Shown here piece after piece: positions 17,217 to 26,173 of a stretch of DNA of 64,000 nucleotides. Source of the stretch: Bacillota bacterium. GTDB taxonomy: Bacteria; Bacillota; Clostridia; Christensenellales; Aristaeellaceae. The stretch lies in NCBI GenBank assembly GCA_023460055.1, contig JAEWRJ010000015.1, positions 1 through 64,000 of the forward strand, given 5' to 3'. The translations under genes and the position numbers were made by a program. Numbering within the stretch: position 1 is the first letter of the stretch; the number at the start of each line of letters is the position of its first letter. The notes under the pieces are model-generated. The model saw only the letters and a list, made by a program, of their open reading frames with translations. It did not search any database and was not told where the DNA came from.

Positions 17217-18776
17217 ATGCTTCTAACAGTTGGATCGTCGGTTAAGGGAGAAGGAAACGATTTTTATGTGCTAGATGAGATTATTGGGAAAGGTAGCTTT
17301 GGCTATGTTTTCAAGGCTCGTCGAAAAAAAGATGACGCAGTTTTTGCTGTGAAAGCAATGCTCCCGTCGTTTGGTGATTCTTATTCAGCAGCAAGCTTCA
17401 AAAATGAGATGCGTTTAGCTGAAGCAGTCAAAGGTGATAATATTATTCAATATGAGTTTGTCCATTCAGGCGAAGCATATCCTGAGTTACCGCCATACAT
17501 AGTGATGGAATATGCTGATGGAGGGACGTTGACGCAACAATTGAAGCACAGGCAACAAATAGGAAAGCCTCTGGAACTGGTGGAATTATTAGATATATTT
17601 AGGCAGCTTGCTCATGGGATGGATGAAATAAACCGTACTCTTGTTCATCGGGATATAAAGCCTGACAATATCTTATTATGCGGGAACACCCTGAAAATTT
17701 CTGATTTTGGTTTGTCAAGAATTGCAATTGAAGGAACTCGGATGTTGACATTTAAAGGTTGGGGTACTCCGCTTTATATGGCTCCAGAGGCATGGGATTA
17801 TGGCAAGAATACTATTCAGATGGATATCTATTCAATGGGTATTATCTTTTACGAATTGGCAACATTTAGATACCCTTATTTGCCAGTTCCAAAGACCGAT
17901 GATGACTGCAAAAGCGCTCACCTACACTCAGCAATACAGAATCTTAATAGTGTCAGTAGTTTTTTGACTCCAAGCCTTATCTCTGTTATCAACCGAATGT
18001 TAGAAAAATCCACACAACGGCGGTTTGATAATTGGAAGGATATTATCCGACTGATTGAAGAACAAAAAGAACCTGATTCTATGATTGACAAGTTAGTTAC
18101 TGCTACCATTACAGCAAAAAATGCAGAAGACATTGCTCGGCAGGAGAGGGAGAGTAACATTCGACAGACAGTAAAGGAAAAAGATGATTTTTGCAAATTA
18201 GTTCGTTCGCAGTTTGATAATACGATTGTTGCATCGATCACCAGTTATATTGAAAAGGTTAATGAAAAATATGCAGGAAATGAAAAAATCACCTTCTCGA
18301 AAAGTAATGGAGTAGGGTATCAAGCAGAACGCTTTACTTGGGAAATGATTATTCCACCTGACAATGTAATTTCGATTAAGATGGAAGCCATTCTTAAAGA
18401 GAACTATAAGCGGAAAGTCAGAACTAATAGGTTTTGGGGAGAAGAGGGAGTACGAACTGAAAATTACATCCCACAATTCAGTGGGAGGAATATACATGCT
18501 TGGGGAGAGGTGAAAAACAAAGCGGGTTATGGTTTCAATTTGTTGTTGATAGATAGTGGTGAAATATATGGAGATTGGCACATAATGAATAATAAAAATA
18601 ACCTTAGCTATATGAATAACAAGGAGCGTCGTGAGCCTTTCTCCTTTAGTTTGAATGAACTTCCAGAAGAGATAGACAGGGTGCAAATAACGCATCTCTA
18701 TAGAGCAGTATTTGAGCCTTTTAGTGAGTCATCATTGTTAGATATAATCTCGAAATTAATTTATGAACTAAAATAA
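17217..18776 (+). CDS. Soluble Hanks-type Ser/Thr protein kinase with unknown C-terminal domain
   Basis: 519 residues. The kinase domain (about 15-285) has the glycine loop GKGSFGYVF, VAIK-type lysine in FAVKAM, HRDIKPDN catalytic loop, DFGLSR and GTPLYMAPE. All catalytic residues are intact. No transmembrane helix or PASTA repeats are present, so it is not the usual PrkC/StkP cell-wall kinase. Residues about 330-519 form a separate domain that I do not recognise. It lies 158 bases after the Gabija-like pair with its own RBS (AGGAGGG). Stand-alone kinases occur in defence islands (for example Stk2), so a defence role is plausible but inferred. Confidence 0.8.
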   Translation: MLLTVGSSVKGEGNDFYVLDEIIGKGSFGYVFKARRKKDDAVFAVKAMLPSFGDSYSAASFKNEMRLAEAVKGDNIIQYEFVHSGEAYPELPPYIVMEYADGGTLTQQLKHRQQIGKPLELVELLDIFRQLAHGMDEINRTLVHRDIKPDNILLCGNTLKISDFGLSRIAIEGTRMLTFKGWGTPLYMAPEAWDYGKNTIQMDIYSMGIIFYELATFRYPYLPVPKTDDDCKSAHLHSAIQNLNSVSSFLTPSLISVINRMLEKSTQRRFDNWKDIIRLIEEQKEPDSMIDKLVTATITAKNAEDIARQERESNIRQTVKEKDDFCKLVRSQFDNTIVASITSYIEKVNEKYAGNEKITFSKSNGVGYQAERFTWEMIIPPDNVISIKMEAILKENYKRKVRTNRFWGEEGVRTENYIPQFSGRNIHAWGEVKNKAGYGFNLLLIDSGEIYGDWHIMNNKNNLSYMNNKERREPFSFSLNELPEEIDRVQITHLYRAVFEPFSESSLLDIISKLIYELK

Positions 18777-18999
18777 ACACTCTCACCAAAATGGTGTGAT
18801 CGGTTCGTCTGGTTTTTGTATTTATGAATAAAATATAGTTAGCAGCGAGTTTTCATATTGCTATGCAAGCTGTGCGGTCTTGTTGTCGCTTGTTCTTGGC
18901 ATTTTCAAATTATCAAGAAGTTGTCTAATTGTCAAAAAACAGTTGAAGCATCATGTTTGACGCTTACACATCAAACGATGATATGAATCTGTTTTTTTA

Positions 19000-19428
19000 C
19001 TACTTGCCCAGAATAAACTTATCTAACCTATCTTTGTCTCTGATCTGGAGGCCTGCCAACTCAGCAAGATAACATTTTTGCAGGTATTCTTCACGAGAAT
19101 CAACAGCATCACTTATTGTTACTTCTATATTATCTGGCCATATTAGATTAAGCCATCCGGTTCTCAAGAAGCGGCTTAGTATATGTTTTCCACGATACTC
19201 TTCTTTGATTATCCAGTGAACATCAAAATTTCCATATCTCAAAATGATTCCTGCTTTACTCCTGCAATGGATAAGTACAATAACCTCATAAACGCTGGAC
19301 TGAGTAATACAGGATGAGTCTGGCTCTTGAAACATTTGAAAGCAGTGATATGCTTTATCAGGTATAAGAACTTTGCCAGCAGCCACATCGCACTCATTAA
19401 GTAAAGCAAGTAAGGATTCATTTGTCAT
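19000..19428 (-). CDS. Hypothetical protein, possibly GNAT-like
   Basis: 142 residues read from the ATG at 19428, preceded by GGGAGGT; an upstream ATG at 19443 lies before this ribosome site and is unlikely. The segment FDVHWIIKEEYRGKHILSRF resembles the acetyl-CoA pyrophosphate-binding turn of GNAT acetyltransferases. The following strand-helix VTISDA...EEYLQKCYLAELAGL fits the end of such a fold. The match is weak and I cannot name a substrate. It is convergent with the kinase gene and probably belongs to the same cargo. Confidence 0.45.
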   Translation of the reverse strand: MTNESLLALLNECDVAAGKVLIPDKAYHCFQMFQEPDSSCITQSSVYEVIVLIHCRSKAGIILRYGNFDVHWIIKEEYRGKHILSRFLRTGWLNLIWPDNIEVTISDAVDSREEYLQKCYLAELAGLQIRDKDRLDKFILGK

Positions 19429-19863
19429 AAGGATACCTCCCATTTACGATTTTCGACACCATATACATATCTGGAGATTAAGCTTTAATGCTGATTTACA
19501 TTCTATTCCAGTATTGCAATTCTATCATACATGGCAATGAAGGACTACATAAATACAGTGTCAATACGTTGAGAAATAACCTGGCAGTTTGCACACCAGC
19601 TATGTATGGTTCACTAAGGATTTTCGTCGGGCAATCCAATAGATTTAATGGCCTCCCCCGTCGCCATAGTGATAGAGTACCCGATAGGACAGGCTGAAAA
19701 CTGTCGAAATCGAAAAGTGGTGAATTTTGACCAGGGGAACACCTTCATGCTCAGAAACCTTGTTTCTGCTGTGTTCTGATGCTTTGTTTGTGTAAGGAGA
19801 GTCGGGAGACAACAATATATAGCGGTTGCGCAATTAAATCATGTGGATTATAATTCATCTCAT
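19429..19863. other. Intergenic region without a recognised gene
   Basis: About 435 bases before the SOS box. Short open frames occur on both strands (for example minus 19645-19833) but none has a good ribosome site or a recognisable protein. A minus-strand frame near 19,640-19,740 reads protein-like for about 40 codons and may be a gene relic. Confidence 0.4.
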
Positions 19864-19887
19864 AAATGAGAACAATAGTTCTCATTT
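19864..19887 (+). promoter_or_regulatory. LexA/SOS box of the damage-tolerance operon
   Basis: A perfect 10-bp inverted repeat, AAATGAGAAC and GTTCTCATTT, around the loop AATA. Its centre GAAC-AATA-GTTC (19870-19881) matches the Gram-positive LexA (DinR) operator GAAC-N4-GTTC. It ends 15 bases before the GTG of a Y-family polymerase gene, a classical SOS target. Confidence 0.8.
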
Positions 19888-19902
19888 GAAAGGAGGGGTT
19901 GT

Positions 19903-21180
19903 GTGGATCGCGTCATACTGCATTGCGACGCCAATAGCTTCTACGCATCGTGCGAGCTGGTGTATCATCCTGAGCTGCGCGGATTGCCAATGTCTGTTGC
20001 GGGCGATGGAGATCAGCGGCATGGCATTATCCTTGCATCCACGCCTGAAGCCAAACGTTGCGGCATTAAGACCGGCATGGTGACTTGGGAGGCGAAGAAG
20101 TTATGCCCTAATTTGATCACGATGCCTGCAAACTTCGAAAGATATCAAAATTTTTCACGCCGTCTCCGGGCAATGTTCCGTGAGTATACGCCTAATGTAA
20201 CGCCATACGGCTTAGATGAAGCCTGGGTTGATCTGACTGGCAGGGGTGTCACCATCGATGATGGCACTATGATTGCCCAGACCCTGCGGCAAAGAGCCAA
20301 AGATGAGCTTGGATTGACCCTTTCAGCAGGAATTTCATTTACGTATTGCTTTTCGAAATTGGGGTCTGACATGAAGAAGCCCGATGCCTCAACGATTATC
20401 TCACGGGAGAACTATCAGCAGCTGGTCTGGCCGCTGCCGGCGGGCGATCTCCTGTTTGTTGGACCCCACACCGTGCCGAAATTGGCCGCATGCGGCATCC
20501 GCACCATCGGGGACATTGCCAACGCTCCTGAAGGACTCTTAGAATCTTTGTTTGGAAAAGTGGGGCTGATGCACGTCCGTCACGCTACAGGGCAGTACGA
20601 CAAACCGCCTATCCCGCCGGAAGAGATGGAGTCTGTAGGTCACTCTGTCACTGCTCCCAGGGATATGGAATCCATCTCGGATGTCAGGTGCGTGTATACA
20701 GCCTTGGCGGAGGCAGTCTCTATGCGGATGCGTCATTCGGGTGTGGTCGGCCGATGCATCAACATTCATGTCCGCGACAGCAAGCTCAATGTCAGAGGAT
20801 GCCAGAAAACCATTGGGTATCACACATCCCTTAGCCGAGAAATTGTTCATGTTGCGATGGAACTTTTTTCCGCCAAACAGTATGAACGAATGCTTCCGCT
20901 CCGCTCTATCGGCGTTAGTGTCTCATCACTACGACACGCGACAGATCCCGTTCAGCTTGACATCTTCGGTGACGAAAAGCGCAGGCAAAAGGAAATCAGC
21001 CTTGCAGGAACCGTTGATGAGCTTCGGAGCCGCTTTGGAACGATGATGATTCGGCGCGGAAATGTTCTGGCAAGTCCCTCTTTTGCGAATATCAATGCAT
21101 TTGATGATCACACGATATACCCTGGCGGTGATCGTGAGAAGAAAGGTGGAAGCAGATGCAAAAACTACCTCGGCCATTAG
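19903..21180 (+). CDS. Y-family translesion DNA polymerase (DinB/UmuC type)
   Basis: 425 residues from GTG 19903, preceded by AGGAGGGG. The active site is intact: DANSFYASCE at the N-terminus (first catalytic Asp about residue 7) and YGLDEAWVDLTG (second Asp-Glu pair, about 102-107). A thumb with helix-hairpin-helix (FVGPHTVPKLAACGIRTIGDI) and a little-finger domain follow, then a C-terminal QLDIFGD motif resembling a beta-clamp-binding peptide. It copies damaged templates. The LexA box directly upstream and the SRAP gene downstream make a mobile SOS operon. Confidence 0.93.
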   Translation: MDRVILHCDANSFYASCELVYHPELRGLPMSVAGDGDQRHGIILASTPEAKRCGIKTGMVTWEAKKLCPNLITMPANFERYQNFSRRLRAMFREYTPNVTPYGLDEAWVDLTGRGVTIDDGTMIAQTLRQRAKDELGLTLSAGISFTYCFSKLGSDMKKPDASTIISRENYQQLVWPLPAGDLLFVGPHTVPKLAACGIRTIGDIANAPEGLLESLFGKVGLMHVRHATGQYDKPPIPPEEMESVGHSVTAPRDMESISDVRCVYTALAEAVSMRMRHSGVVGRCINIHVRDSKLNVRGCQKTIGYHTSLSREIVHVAMELFSAKQYERMLPLRSIGVSVSSLRHATDPVQLDIFGDEKRRQKEISLAGTVDELRSRFGTMMIRRGNVLASPSFANINAFDDHTIYPGGDREKKGGSRCKNYLGH

Positions 21181-21449
21181 CGATCAGACAGAATGTCAAG
21201 GTTGATGTTGAGATCGATGAGGACGGAGAGATTGTACCTAAAAGGATATTCTGGCCTGGGCGTGAAGGGGGATGGCGAGAAGTCGAGAAAGGGTTCAAAT
21301 CCGGACCGGGTGTCGCGCGTAAGGCGGGCGGTGCTGGTCTGCGCTTTGAAGTTCGCATAGAGAACTATATCTTCGAGCTCTTCCTTGTGGATGGCATATT
21401 CTTCTTCGAGCGAACCCAGCAGGGTATAATACCCTTACGACAAGCTTAA
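21156..21449 (+). CDS. Small conserved protein of the polymerase operon
   Basis: 97 residues; the ATG lies 25 bases inside the end of the polymerase gene, after AAAGGTGG. The pattern VKVDVEIDEDGEIVPKRIFW...FKSGPGVARKAGGAGLRFEVRI...FFFER resembles a family of small proteins I recall beside Clostridia Y-family polymerases. It is predicted to be mostly beta strand. Function unknown. The overlap means it is co-translated with the polymerase, so a damage-tolerance role is likely but inferred. Confidence 0.7.
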   Translation: MQKLPRPLAIRQNVKVDVEIDEDGEIVPKRIFWPGREGGWREVEKGFKSGPGVARKAGGAGLRFEVRIENYIFELFLVDGIFFFERTQQGIIPLRQA

Positions 21450-21459
21450 GGAGGCTTCT

Positions 21460-22026
21460 ATGTGCGGACGATTCTACGCGCCCCCCATTACCATCGAGGA
21501 GCTGCGCTCAGTTGTTAAGGACATCGAGGAAGAGCTGGCGCGCAAGCAGCAGACAGGCGAATACGGGAAGGAATCATTCATCGTTCCCACTTTGCCGACA
21601 ATGGCCATTACAGCCGAAGGAGCCAAAGTAATGACTTTCGGATGGAAGAAGGCGCAAAAAGACATGATGCTGAATGCCAGGTGTGAAACCTTGACGGGAA
21701 AGCCTATGTTTGTGCCTGCTTTTCGAGCAGGGAAGCGCTGTATTCTTCCTGCGACGCGGTTCTTTGAAAAAAAGGGTTTATTCGCCCCCATCAATGGTCA
21801 GCTTATGTTCATGGCGGGAATATTTGATAACATCGGTTCGCAAGAGTATGACCAGTTTCTTGTTATCACGCGGGATGCTGATCCAGTGATAGCGCCATAT
21901 CACCACAGGATGCCGCTGCTGCTTCCCAGCGAGGAATTGCGCAAAGCGTGGTTACATAGTGACACACTGGCGGAAGAATTACTTGATATGCCGGTGGATA
22001 TTCCGCTCAAAGATATTACTCAGTGA
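21460..22026 (+). CDS. SOS response-associated peptidase (SRAP, YedK/HMCES family)
   Basis: 188 residues; the ATG follows AAGGAGGC. The protein begins MCGRF, whose Cys2 forms a thiazolidine crosslink with abasic sites in single-stranded DNA. NARCET (about 69) provides the conserved Asn and Glu, and ITRDADPVIAPYHHRMPLLL provides the conserved His. All catalytic residues are present. It shields abasic sites at stalled forks. It is the last gene of the LexA-controlled operon and is followed by a strong terminator. Confidence 0.93.
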   Translation: MCGRFYAPPITIEELRSVVKDIEEELARKQQTGEYGKESFIVPTLPTMAITAEGAKVMTFGWKKAQKDMMLNARCETLTGKPMFVPAFRAGKRCILPATRFFEKKGLFAPINGQLMFMAGIFDNIGSQEYDQFLVITRDADPVIAPYHHRMPLLLPSEELRKAWLHSDTLAEELLDMPVDIPLKDITQ

Positions 22027-22042
22027 AGGGCCTGATCTGATG

Positions 22043-22067
22043 AAAGCGCTGAACCAGCGCTTTTTTT
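22043..22067 (+). terminator. Rho-independent terminator of the SOS operon
   Basis: Stem AAAGCGCTG / CAGCGCTTT around AAC, running into a seven-T tract. Confidence 0.9.
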
Positions 22068-22101
22068 GTGTGTCAGTGTACAATAATGATAGGAAGCGAT
22101 A

Positions 22102-23505
22102 ATGGCAACAACCAGAATCATTGCAATGCACCGCAACAAGGGCAAGTCAGTTGCACAGTGCATCAAAGACAGAACCGGGTACGCTTTCAACCCGGACAAA
22201 ACAAATGATGGAGAGCTTGTAACCTGTTATGAATGCGATATCAAATCTGTCGATGCGGAGTTTGCTTTATCTAAACGCGAATATCAGCAAATAACAGGTA
22301 GGGTGCAGCAGAGTGATGTGATTGCCTATCAAATCAGGCAATCATTCAAGCCTGGGGAGATAAGCGCTGATGATACAAACCACATTGGCTATAAGCTTGC
22401 CATGCGCTTTTTGAAAGGACATCATGCCTTTTTTGTAGCAACTCATGTTGATAAAGCGCACATTCATAATCATATCATATGGAACTCAACGTCTTTGGAC
22501 TGTACATACAAGTTCAGAGATTTTCTTGGTTCCGGCAGGGCAGTCGCAAGGCTGAGCGATTTGATCTGTACAGAACACCAGCTATCTGTTGTTGATAATC
22601 CGCAAGAAAGCGGCATGAAATACAACAAGTGGCTCGGAAATCGGGCTGTCCCCTCTCATCGTGATGAACTGCGGGCTATCATTAATGAGGCATTGTCACA
22701 CCAGATAAAAGATATTGACGGTATGTTAGATTTTCTGTGCGTAGCAGGCTGGGAAGTGAAGCGCGGGAAGGACATCAGTTGCCGCGGCTCTGGGCATAAA
22801 AGATTCATCAGGCTCCATACACTTGGCGATGGTTATGATGTGGACGGCCTCAGCAGACTCCTGAAGGGTAAGCATAGACCGGCATCGTCAAGTCGAAAGA
22901 CTGAAAATATCAGATCAGAGCGGATGCAGCTGTTAATAGACATTCAAGCGAAACTCTCACAAGGCAAGAGTAAAGGCTTTGGGCGATGGTCGAAAATCTC
23001 AAATTTGAAACAGATGGCTAAAGCACTGAATTATCTGACAGAGCATGGATTGACTGATTACGATAAGCTGCGTGAGCAGGCGAAGGAAGTGACTGAGCAT
23101 TATCATACACTCTCGGCCGGCTTAAAGGAGCTTGAAGCGCGTCTGGCCGATATTGGCATACTGAAAACGCATGTCATCAACTACGTGAAGACGCGGGATA
23201 TCTATGTGGCATACAGGAAAGCTGGCTATTCCAAGCGGTTTGCTGCTGAGCATCAACAGGAGATCGCTTTGCATAAAGCAGCCAAGCAAGCCTTCGACGC
23301 CCTGGGCACGAAAAGAATACCGACAGTGCGCAGTCTTCAAGATGAATACGCGGTCTTGCTGCAAAAAAAGAAGGATGCTTATGCGGCGTATCGGTCTGTA
23401 AGAGATAGGATGAGAACGATAAACACTGTCAAAGCAAACATTGACACGATTCTGCACAGCGAAGGCCAAGTGTCCGCTACCCAAAGGGGCAGGTCTGAAC
23501 GATAG
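22102..23505 (+). CDS. MobP-type conjugative relaxase
   Basis: 467 residues. The N-terminal relaxase domain has a candidate nicking tyrosine in RTGYAFNPDKT and the metal-binding histidine motif HVDKAHIHNHIIWNS (about 115-129). The C-terminal third is helical and basic (RSERMQLLIDIQAKL onward) and resembles the coiled tails of clostridial relaxases. It nicks oriT and pilots the strand into the recipient, working with MobC. It is preceded by GATAGGAAGCG. In related elements it directly follows mobC; here the cargo island separates them. Confidence 0.9.
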   Translation: MATTRIIAMHRNKGKSVAQCIKDRTGYAFNPDKTNDGELVTCYECDIKSVDAEFALSKREYQQITGRVQQSDVIAYQIRQSFKPGEISADDTNHIGYKLAMRFLKGHHAFFVATHVDKAHIHNHIIWNSTSLDCTYKFRDFLGSGRAVARLSDLICTEHQLSVVDNPQESGMKYNKWLGNRAVPSHRDELRAIINEALSHQIKDIDGMLDFLCVAGWEVKRGKDISCRGSGHKRFIRLHTLGDGYDVDGLSRLLKGKHRPASSSRKTENIRSERMQLLIDIQAKLSQGKSKGFGRWSKISNLKQMAKALNYLTEHGLTDYDKLREQAKEVTEHYHTLSAGLKELEARLADIGILKTHVINYVKTRDIYVAYRKAGYSKRFAAEHQQEIALHKAAKQAFDALGTKRIPTVRSLQDEYAVLLQKKKDAYAAYRSVRDRMRTINTVKANIDTILHSEGQVSATQRGRSER

Positions 23506-23885
23506 TTGTAGGCAAGTTAGTTATAGATGAATAGGCTTTGACCTCAGTGTACGGCGCGATGGGGATGAAATGGATCGCCGTACTTTTCAAGCGCCTTTCC
23601 CCCATGAACCATACCTGAGCTGTTACTGACAAAGTTTTCCAGCCTGTTAGGTGAATAAATCTAAGCATGGAATCAGCATTACAGATGACACCCGGTTCAA
23701 GGGATCGGATGCTTCAAATCGCTATGCCCTTCAGCGCAGAACACAGGGCGGCGGCATTTACGCATCCCTGTGACGGAGGGTTATGAATGGACGAATATAA
23801 AGACACATGCAGGCGGATAGATGCCCGAATGGCCAATACTGATGACTTTCCTTGACCCAGAGTTGTGATAGAAAGGAGAAATACT
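23506..23885. other. Intergenic region between relaxase and LPD1 gene
   Basis: A 380-base stretch with no sizeable gene. It contains a possible 22-codon open frame at 23787-23855 (begins MDEYKDTCRRID) with GGAGGG in front, which could be a leader peptide or the remnant of a small ICE gene. Confidence 0.4.
23787..23855 (+). CDS. Possible 22-residue leader or remnant peptide
   Basis: ATG 23787 follows ACGGAGGG by 5 bases and the frame stops 30 bases before the LPD1 GTG start. The peptide is charged and has no recognisable motif. Its good ribosome site and position are the only support. Confidence 0.3.
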   Translation: MDEYKDTCRRIDARMANTDDFP

Positions 23886-26006
23886 GTGGCAAGAAAAATA
23901 AAGCATGAAGATTTCGGTGAAAAGATCGGCGGCGCAAAAAAGGACCTGTGGAGAGAGCGTGGCCTGATTGCCAGCGACCTGACTTCGATGAATGAGCGAG
24001 AAGCGGATAAATACGTTAAAAAGGATAACATCTGGAAGCCAAACTATGAGGCCATGATTGACGGAGGAATTCCAGTTGACGTGGCCTATTATATAAAATC
24101 GGTGCGGGATAGCCTGCCTGCTTCCCCGGTGTTTATCTGGGAGGACAGATCTTCCGAAAAGCGCCTTGCCCGGCAGGCGGAATATATTGATACCGTGCGG
24201 GAGGTTCGGAACGCTATGGATGGCGTGAGAACCAAAGTGGATGTCATGGCGGCATTTGACCGTTTTTTTATTGATGGCGGTTACATCGAGCGTATTGGGA
24301 ACAGTCAGCGCCTTTCATGGACTGTAAAGGGCAAAGACAACCCCGCAATCACGGAAAAACTTCTCTACGCCATGCACATATCTTCCGAGGGTGCTTATCT
24401 GCACGATGTTATCAAGAAAGCTGAGCAACAGCAGTTCGGCGTTTCCAAAGAAGAGAAAGTACCGCGCGGCTATGAAATACGCTTTTTCGACGGAAAGAAC
24501 GCCTACTCGCGAAACGACGATTGGATGCCGAACACTTATTTTGTCTTAAAAAACCATTCTATACTTGAAAAGAATTTTGCCACGAAAACAGAAGCCTTGA
24601 GTTGGATGCAGGACTACGCTAAACAGCGAGGCAAGAGTGGGAAAAAGAGGTATGTGCCAGAACAGCTGATGCATGTGCGGCGTGAGGGTTTGCCGAATTA
24701 CCGCAGAGGCAGGGATGTCAAAGGTCAGGATTATCTTGATACCTTCGGCTTCAAGGGCGGCGAGTTCGGAAACTGGGTGAACCAGAACGAACGGCAGGTT
24801 TCGTTGAACATGGGCTTTGACGCACTGATGGATTTAGCGGCTGCCTTGAAAATTTCGTGCAGGGATATTTCCTATCAGGGCGCACTCTCTATTGCGTTCG
24901 GCGCTCGGGGCAGCGGAAACGCTGTTGCACATTATGAACCGCTGCGCCATGTCATCAACCTCACCAAAATGAAGGGCGCCGGTTCGCTGGCTCATGAGTG
25001 GTGGCATGGACTGGATGATTATTTAGGAACCAAGCTGGGCCTAAAGGGGATGCTGTCGGAGAATCCGCGAAAGCATCCCCTTTTTGAAAAGCTGATACAC
25101 ACCATCAAGTACAAGTCTGAAACCACGGAGCAGGCTGCGGTCCGGGCTAAAGCGCGTGACGCGCAGACAAGGCGAAGCGCGGAGAGATACCTTGAAATGG
25201 ACGTTGGGAATGTTCTTAAACGCAACGGAGATGATAAGATACACGCAGTATACGAAACACTGAAAACAACGTTTTTATCCGGCGAGCCTGGCACTGTAGA
25301 CAAACTCAATGAGCTTAACAAGAGTATGACTGGCCGCATAATTCCCAAGGAAGCCAGGGATCGGCTGCTGACCTATGAGAAGATTCTTCATACTATGGGT
25401 GAGAGTCCTGAGCCAACCATCGGCCAGGTGATGACAGACTTTTATAGAAATTCAAAGCGCATGGGTGAAATCAATGAGAAGGATGGTGACTATTGGGACA
25501 GCAACACGGAGATGACGGCGCGCGCGTTCGCAACCTATGTAATGGACAGTCTGGCCGGCCGATCAGATTATCTGGCGGGACACGCTCAGTGTGCTGTTGC
25601 ACAGGTTACGGACAAGGCGGGGAACACAGCTATGTTGAAATCCTACCCGGAGGGGGAGGAGCGCAAGGCCATCAATGCTGTGTTCGATGAGATCGTGGCG
25701 GAGCTGAAGAAAGAGAAGTACCTGACTCATGATGAACATGCGCAGCCTGAGCCGATTTTACCTCTTCAGGTATCGACACTCGATGCGCCAATTGTTGAGC
25801 AAAGCTTTGGACGGCAGCAGCCCGGTGAACAGCTTTCCTTTGCCCTGTTACTTGGTGCAGAGAAGGAGAGGGCTATCCGGCCTTCGGTCATGGATAAGCT
25901 GGATGCCGCAAAGAAATCCAATGAAAAGGCGTGTCCAAAAAGTCCATCGGGAATTTCAGATGAGAGGCTGAAAAGGTCAAACTTACTGAGTATGGAGTCA
26001 CTGTAG
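23886..26006 (+). CDS. LPD1-domain polyvalent protein with HEWWH metallopeptidase-like site
   Basis: 706 residues from GTG 23886, chosen because AAAGGAGA lies 8 bases before it; an earlier GTG at 23865 precedes the ribosome site. The central region matches large polyvalent protein-associated domain 1: FGFKGGEFGNWVN, then SIAFGARGSGNAVAHYEP, LAHEWWHGLDDYLG (HExxH at about 369) and later EMTARAFATYVMDSL. LPD1 proteins are ICE and phage backbone proteins thought to travel with or process incoming DNA. The protease activity is inferred from the motif alone. It follows the relaxase by 380 bases. Confidence 0.8.
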   Translation: MARKIKHEDFGEKIGGAKKDLWRERGLIASDLTSMNEREADKYVKKDNIWKPNYEAMIDGGIPVDVAYYIKSVRDSLPASPVFIWEDRSSEKRLARQAEYIDTVREVRNAMDGVRTKVDVMAAFDRFFIDGGYIERIGNSQRLSWTVKGKDNPAITEKLLYAMHISSEGAYLHDVIKKAEQQQFGVSKEEKVPRGYEIRFFDGKNAYSRNDDWMPNTYFVLKNHSILEKNFATKTEALSWMQDYAKQRGKSGKKRYVPEQLMHVRREGLPNYRRGRDVKGQDYLDTFGFKGGEFGNWVNQNERQVSLNMGFDALMDLAAALKISCRDISYQGALSIAFGARGSGNAVAHYEPLRHVINLTKMKGAGSLAHEWWHGLDDYLGTKLGLKGMLSENPRKHPLFEKLIHTIKYKSETTEQAAVRAKARDAQTRRSAERYLEMDVGNVLKRNGDDKIHAVYETLKTTFLSGEPGTVDKLNELNKSMTGRIIPKEARDRLLTYEKILHTMGESPEPTIGQVMTDFYRNSKRMGEINEKDGDYWDSNTEMTARAFATYVMDSLAGRSDYLAGHAQCAVAQVTDKAGNTAMLKSYPEGEERKAINAVFDEIVAELKKEKYLTHDEHAQPEPILPLQVSTLDAPIVEQSFGRQQPGEQLSFALLLGAEKERAIRPSVMDKLDAAKKSNEKACPKSPSGISDERLKRSNLLSMESL

Positions 26007-26094
26007 TATGATACTTACATTGGACAAGATTGTCTGATAAAAGCGCTTTGCAGAAGCGCGCAGCCGTGTGATGAAATCGCACGATTAAGGGGGA

Positions 26095-26150
26095 TTGGGG
26101 GCGTTGCCACCAACAAGCATCGAGCCTGTGGGGGACCACAGGCCCTGCTT
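26095..26150. other. Stacked hairpins, candidate oriT or structured RNA
   Basis: First hairpin TTGGGGGC-GTT-GCCACCAA has one mismatch. The second has arms AAGCA/TGCTT enclosing a perfect 8-bp stem GCCTGTGG/CCACAGGC with loop GGGA. It lies just after the LPD1 gene. An outward ECF-type promoter at 26174-26204 on the minus strand would transcribe it. It could be the transfer origin of the relaxase or a small RNA; the sequence does not decide. Confidence 0.4.
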
Positions 26151-26173
26151 GCCGGTTGCAAGTTGTAAGGCTC

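Noticed and set aside
17217..18776. PrkC/StkP-type cell-wall kinase
   Set aside because: No transmembrane helix and no PASTA repeats; the protein is soluble.
19645..19833. 62-codon minus-strand frame before the SOS box
   Set aside because: No ribosome site and no recognisable family; at most a gene relic.
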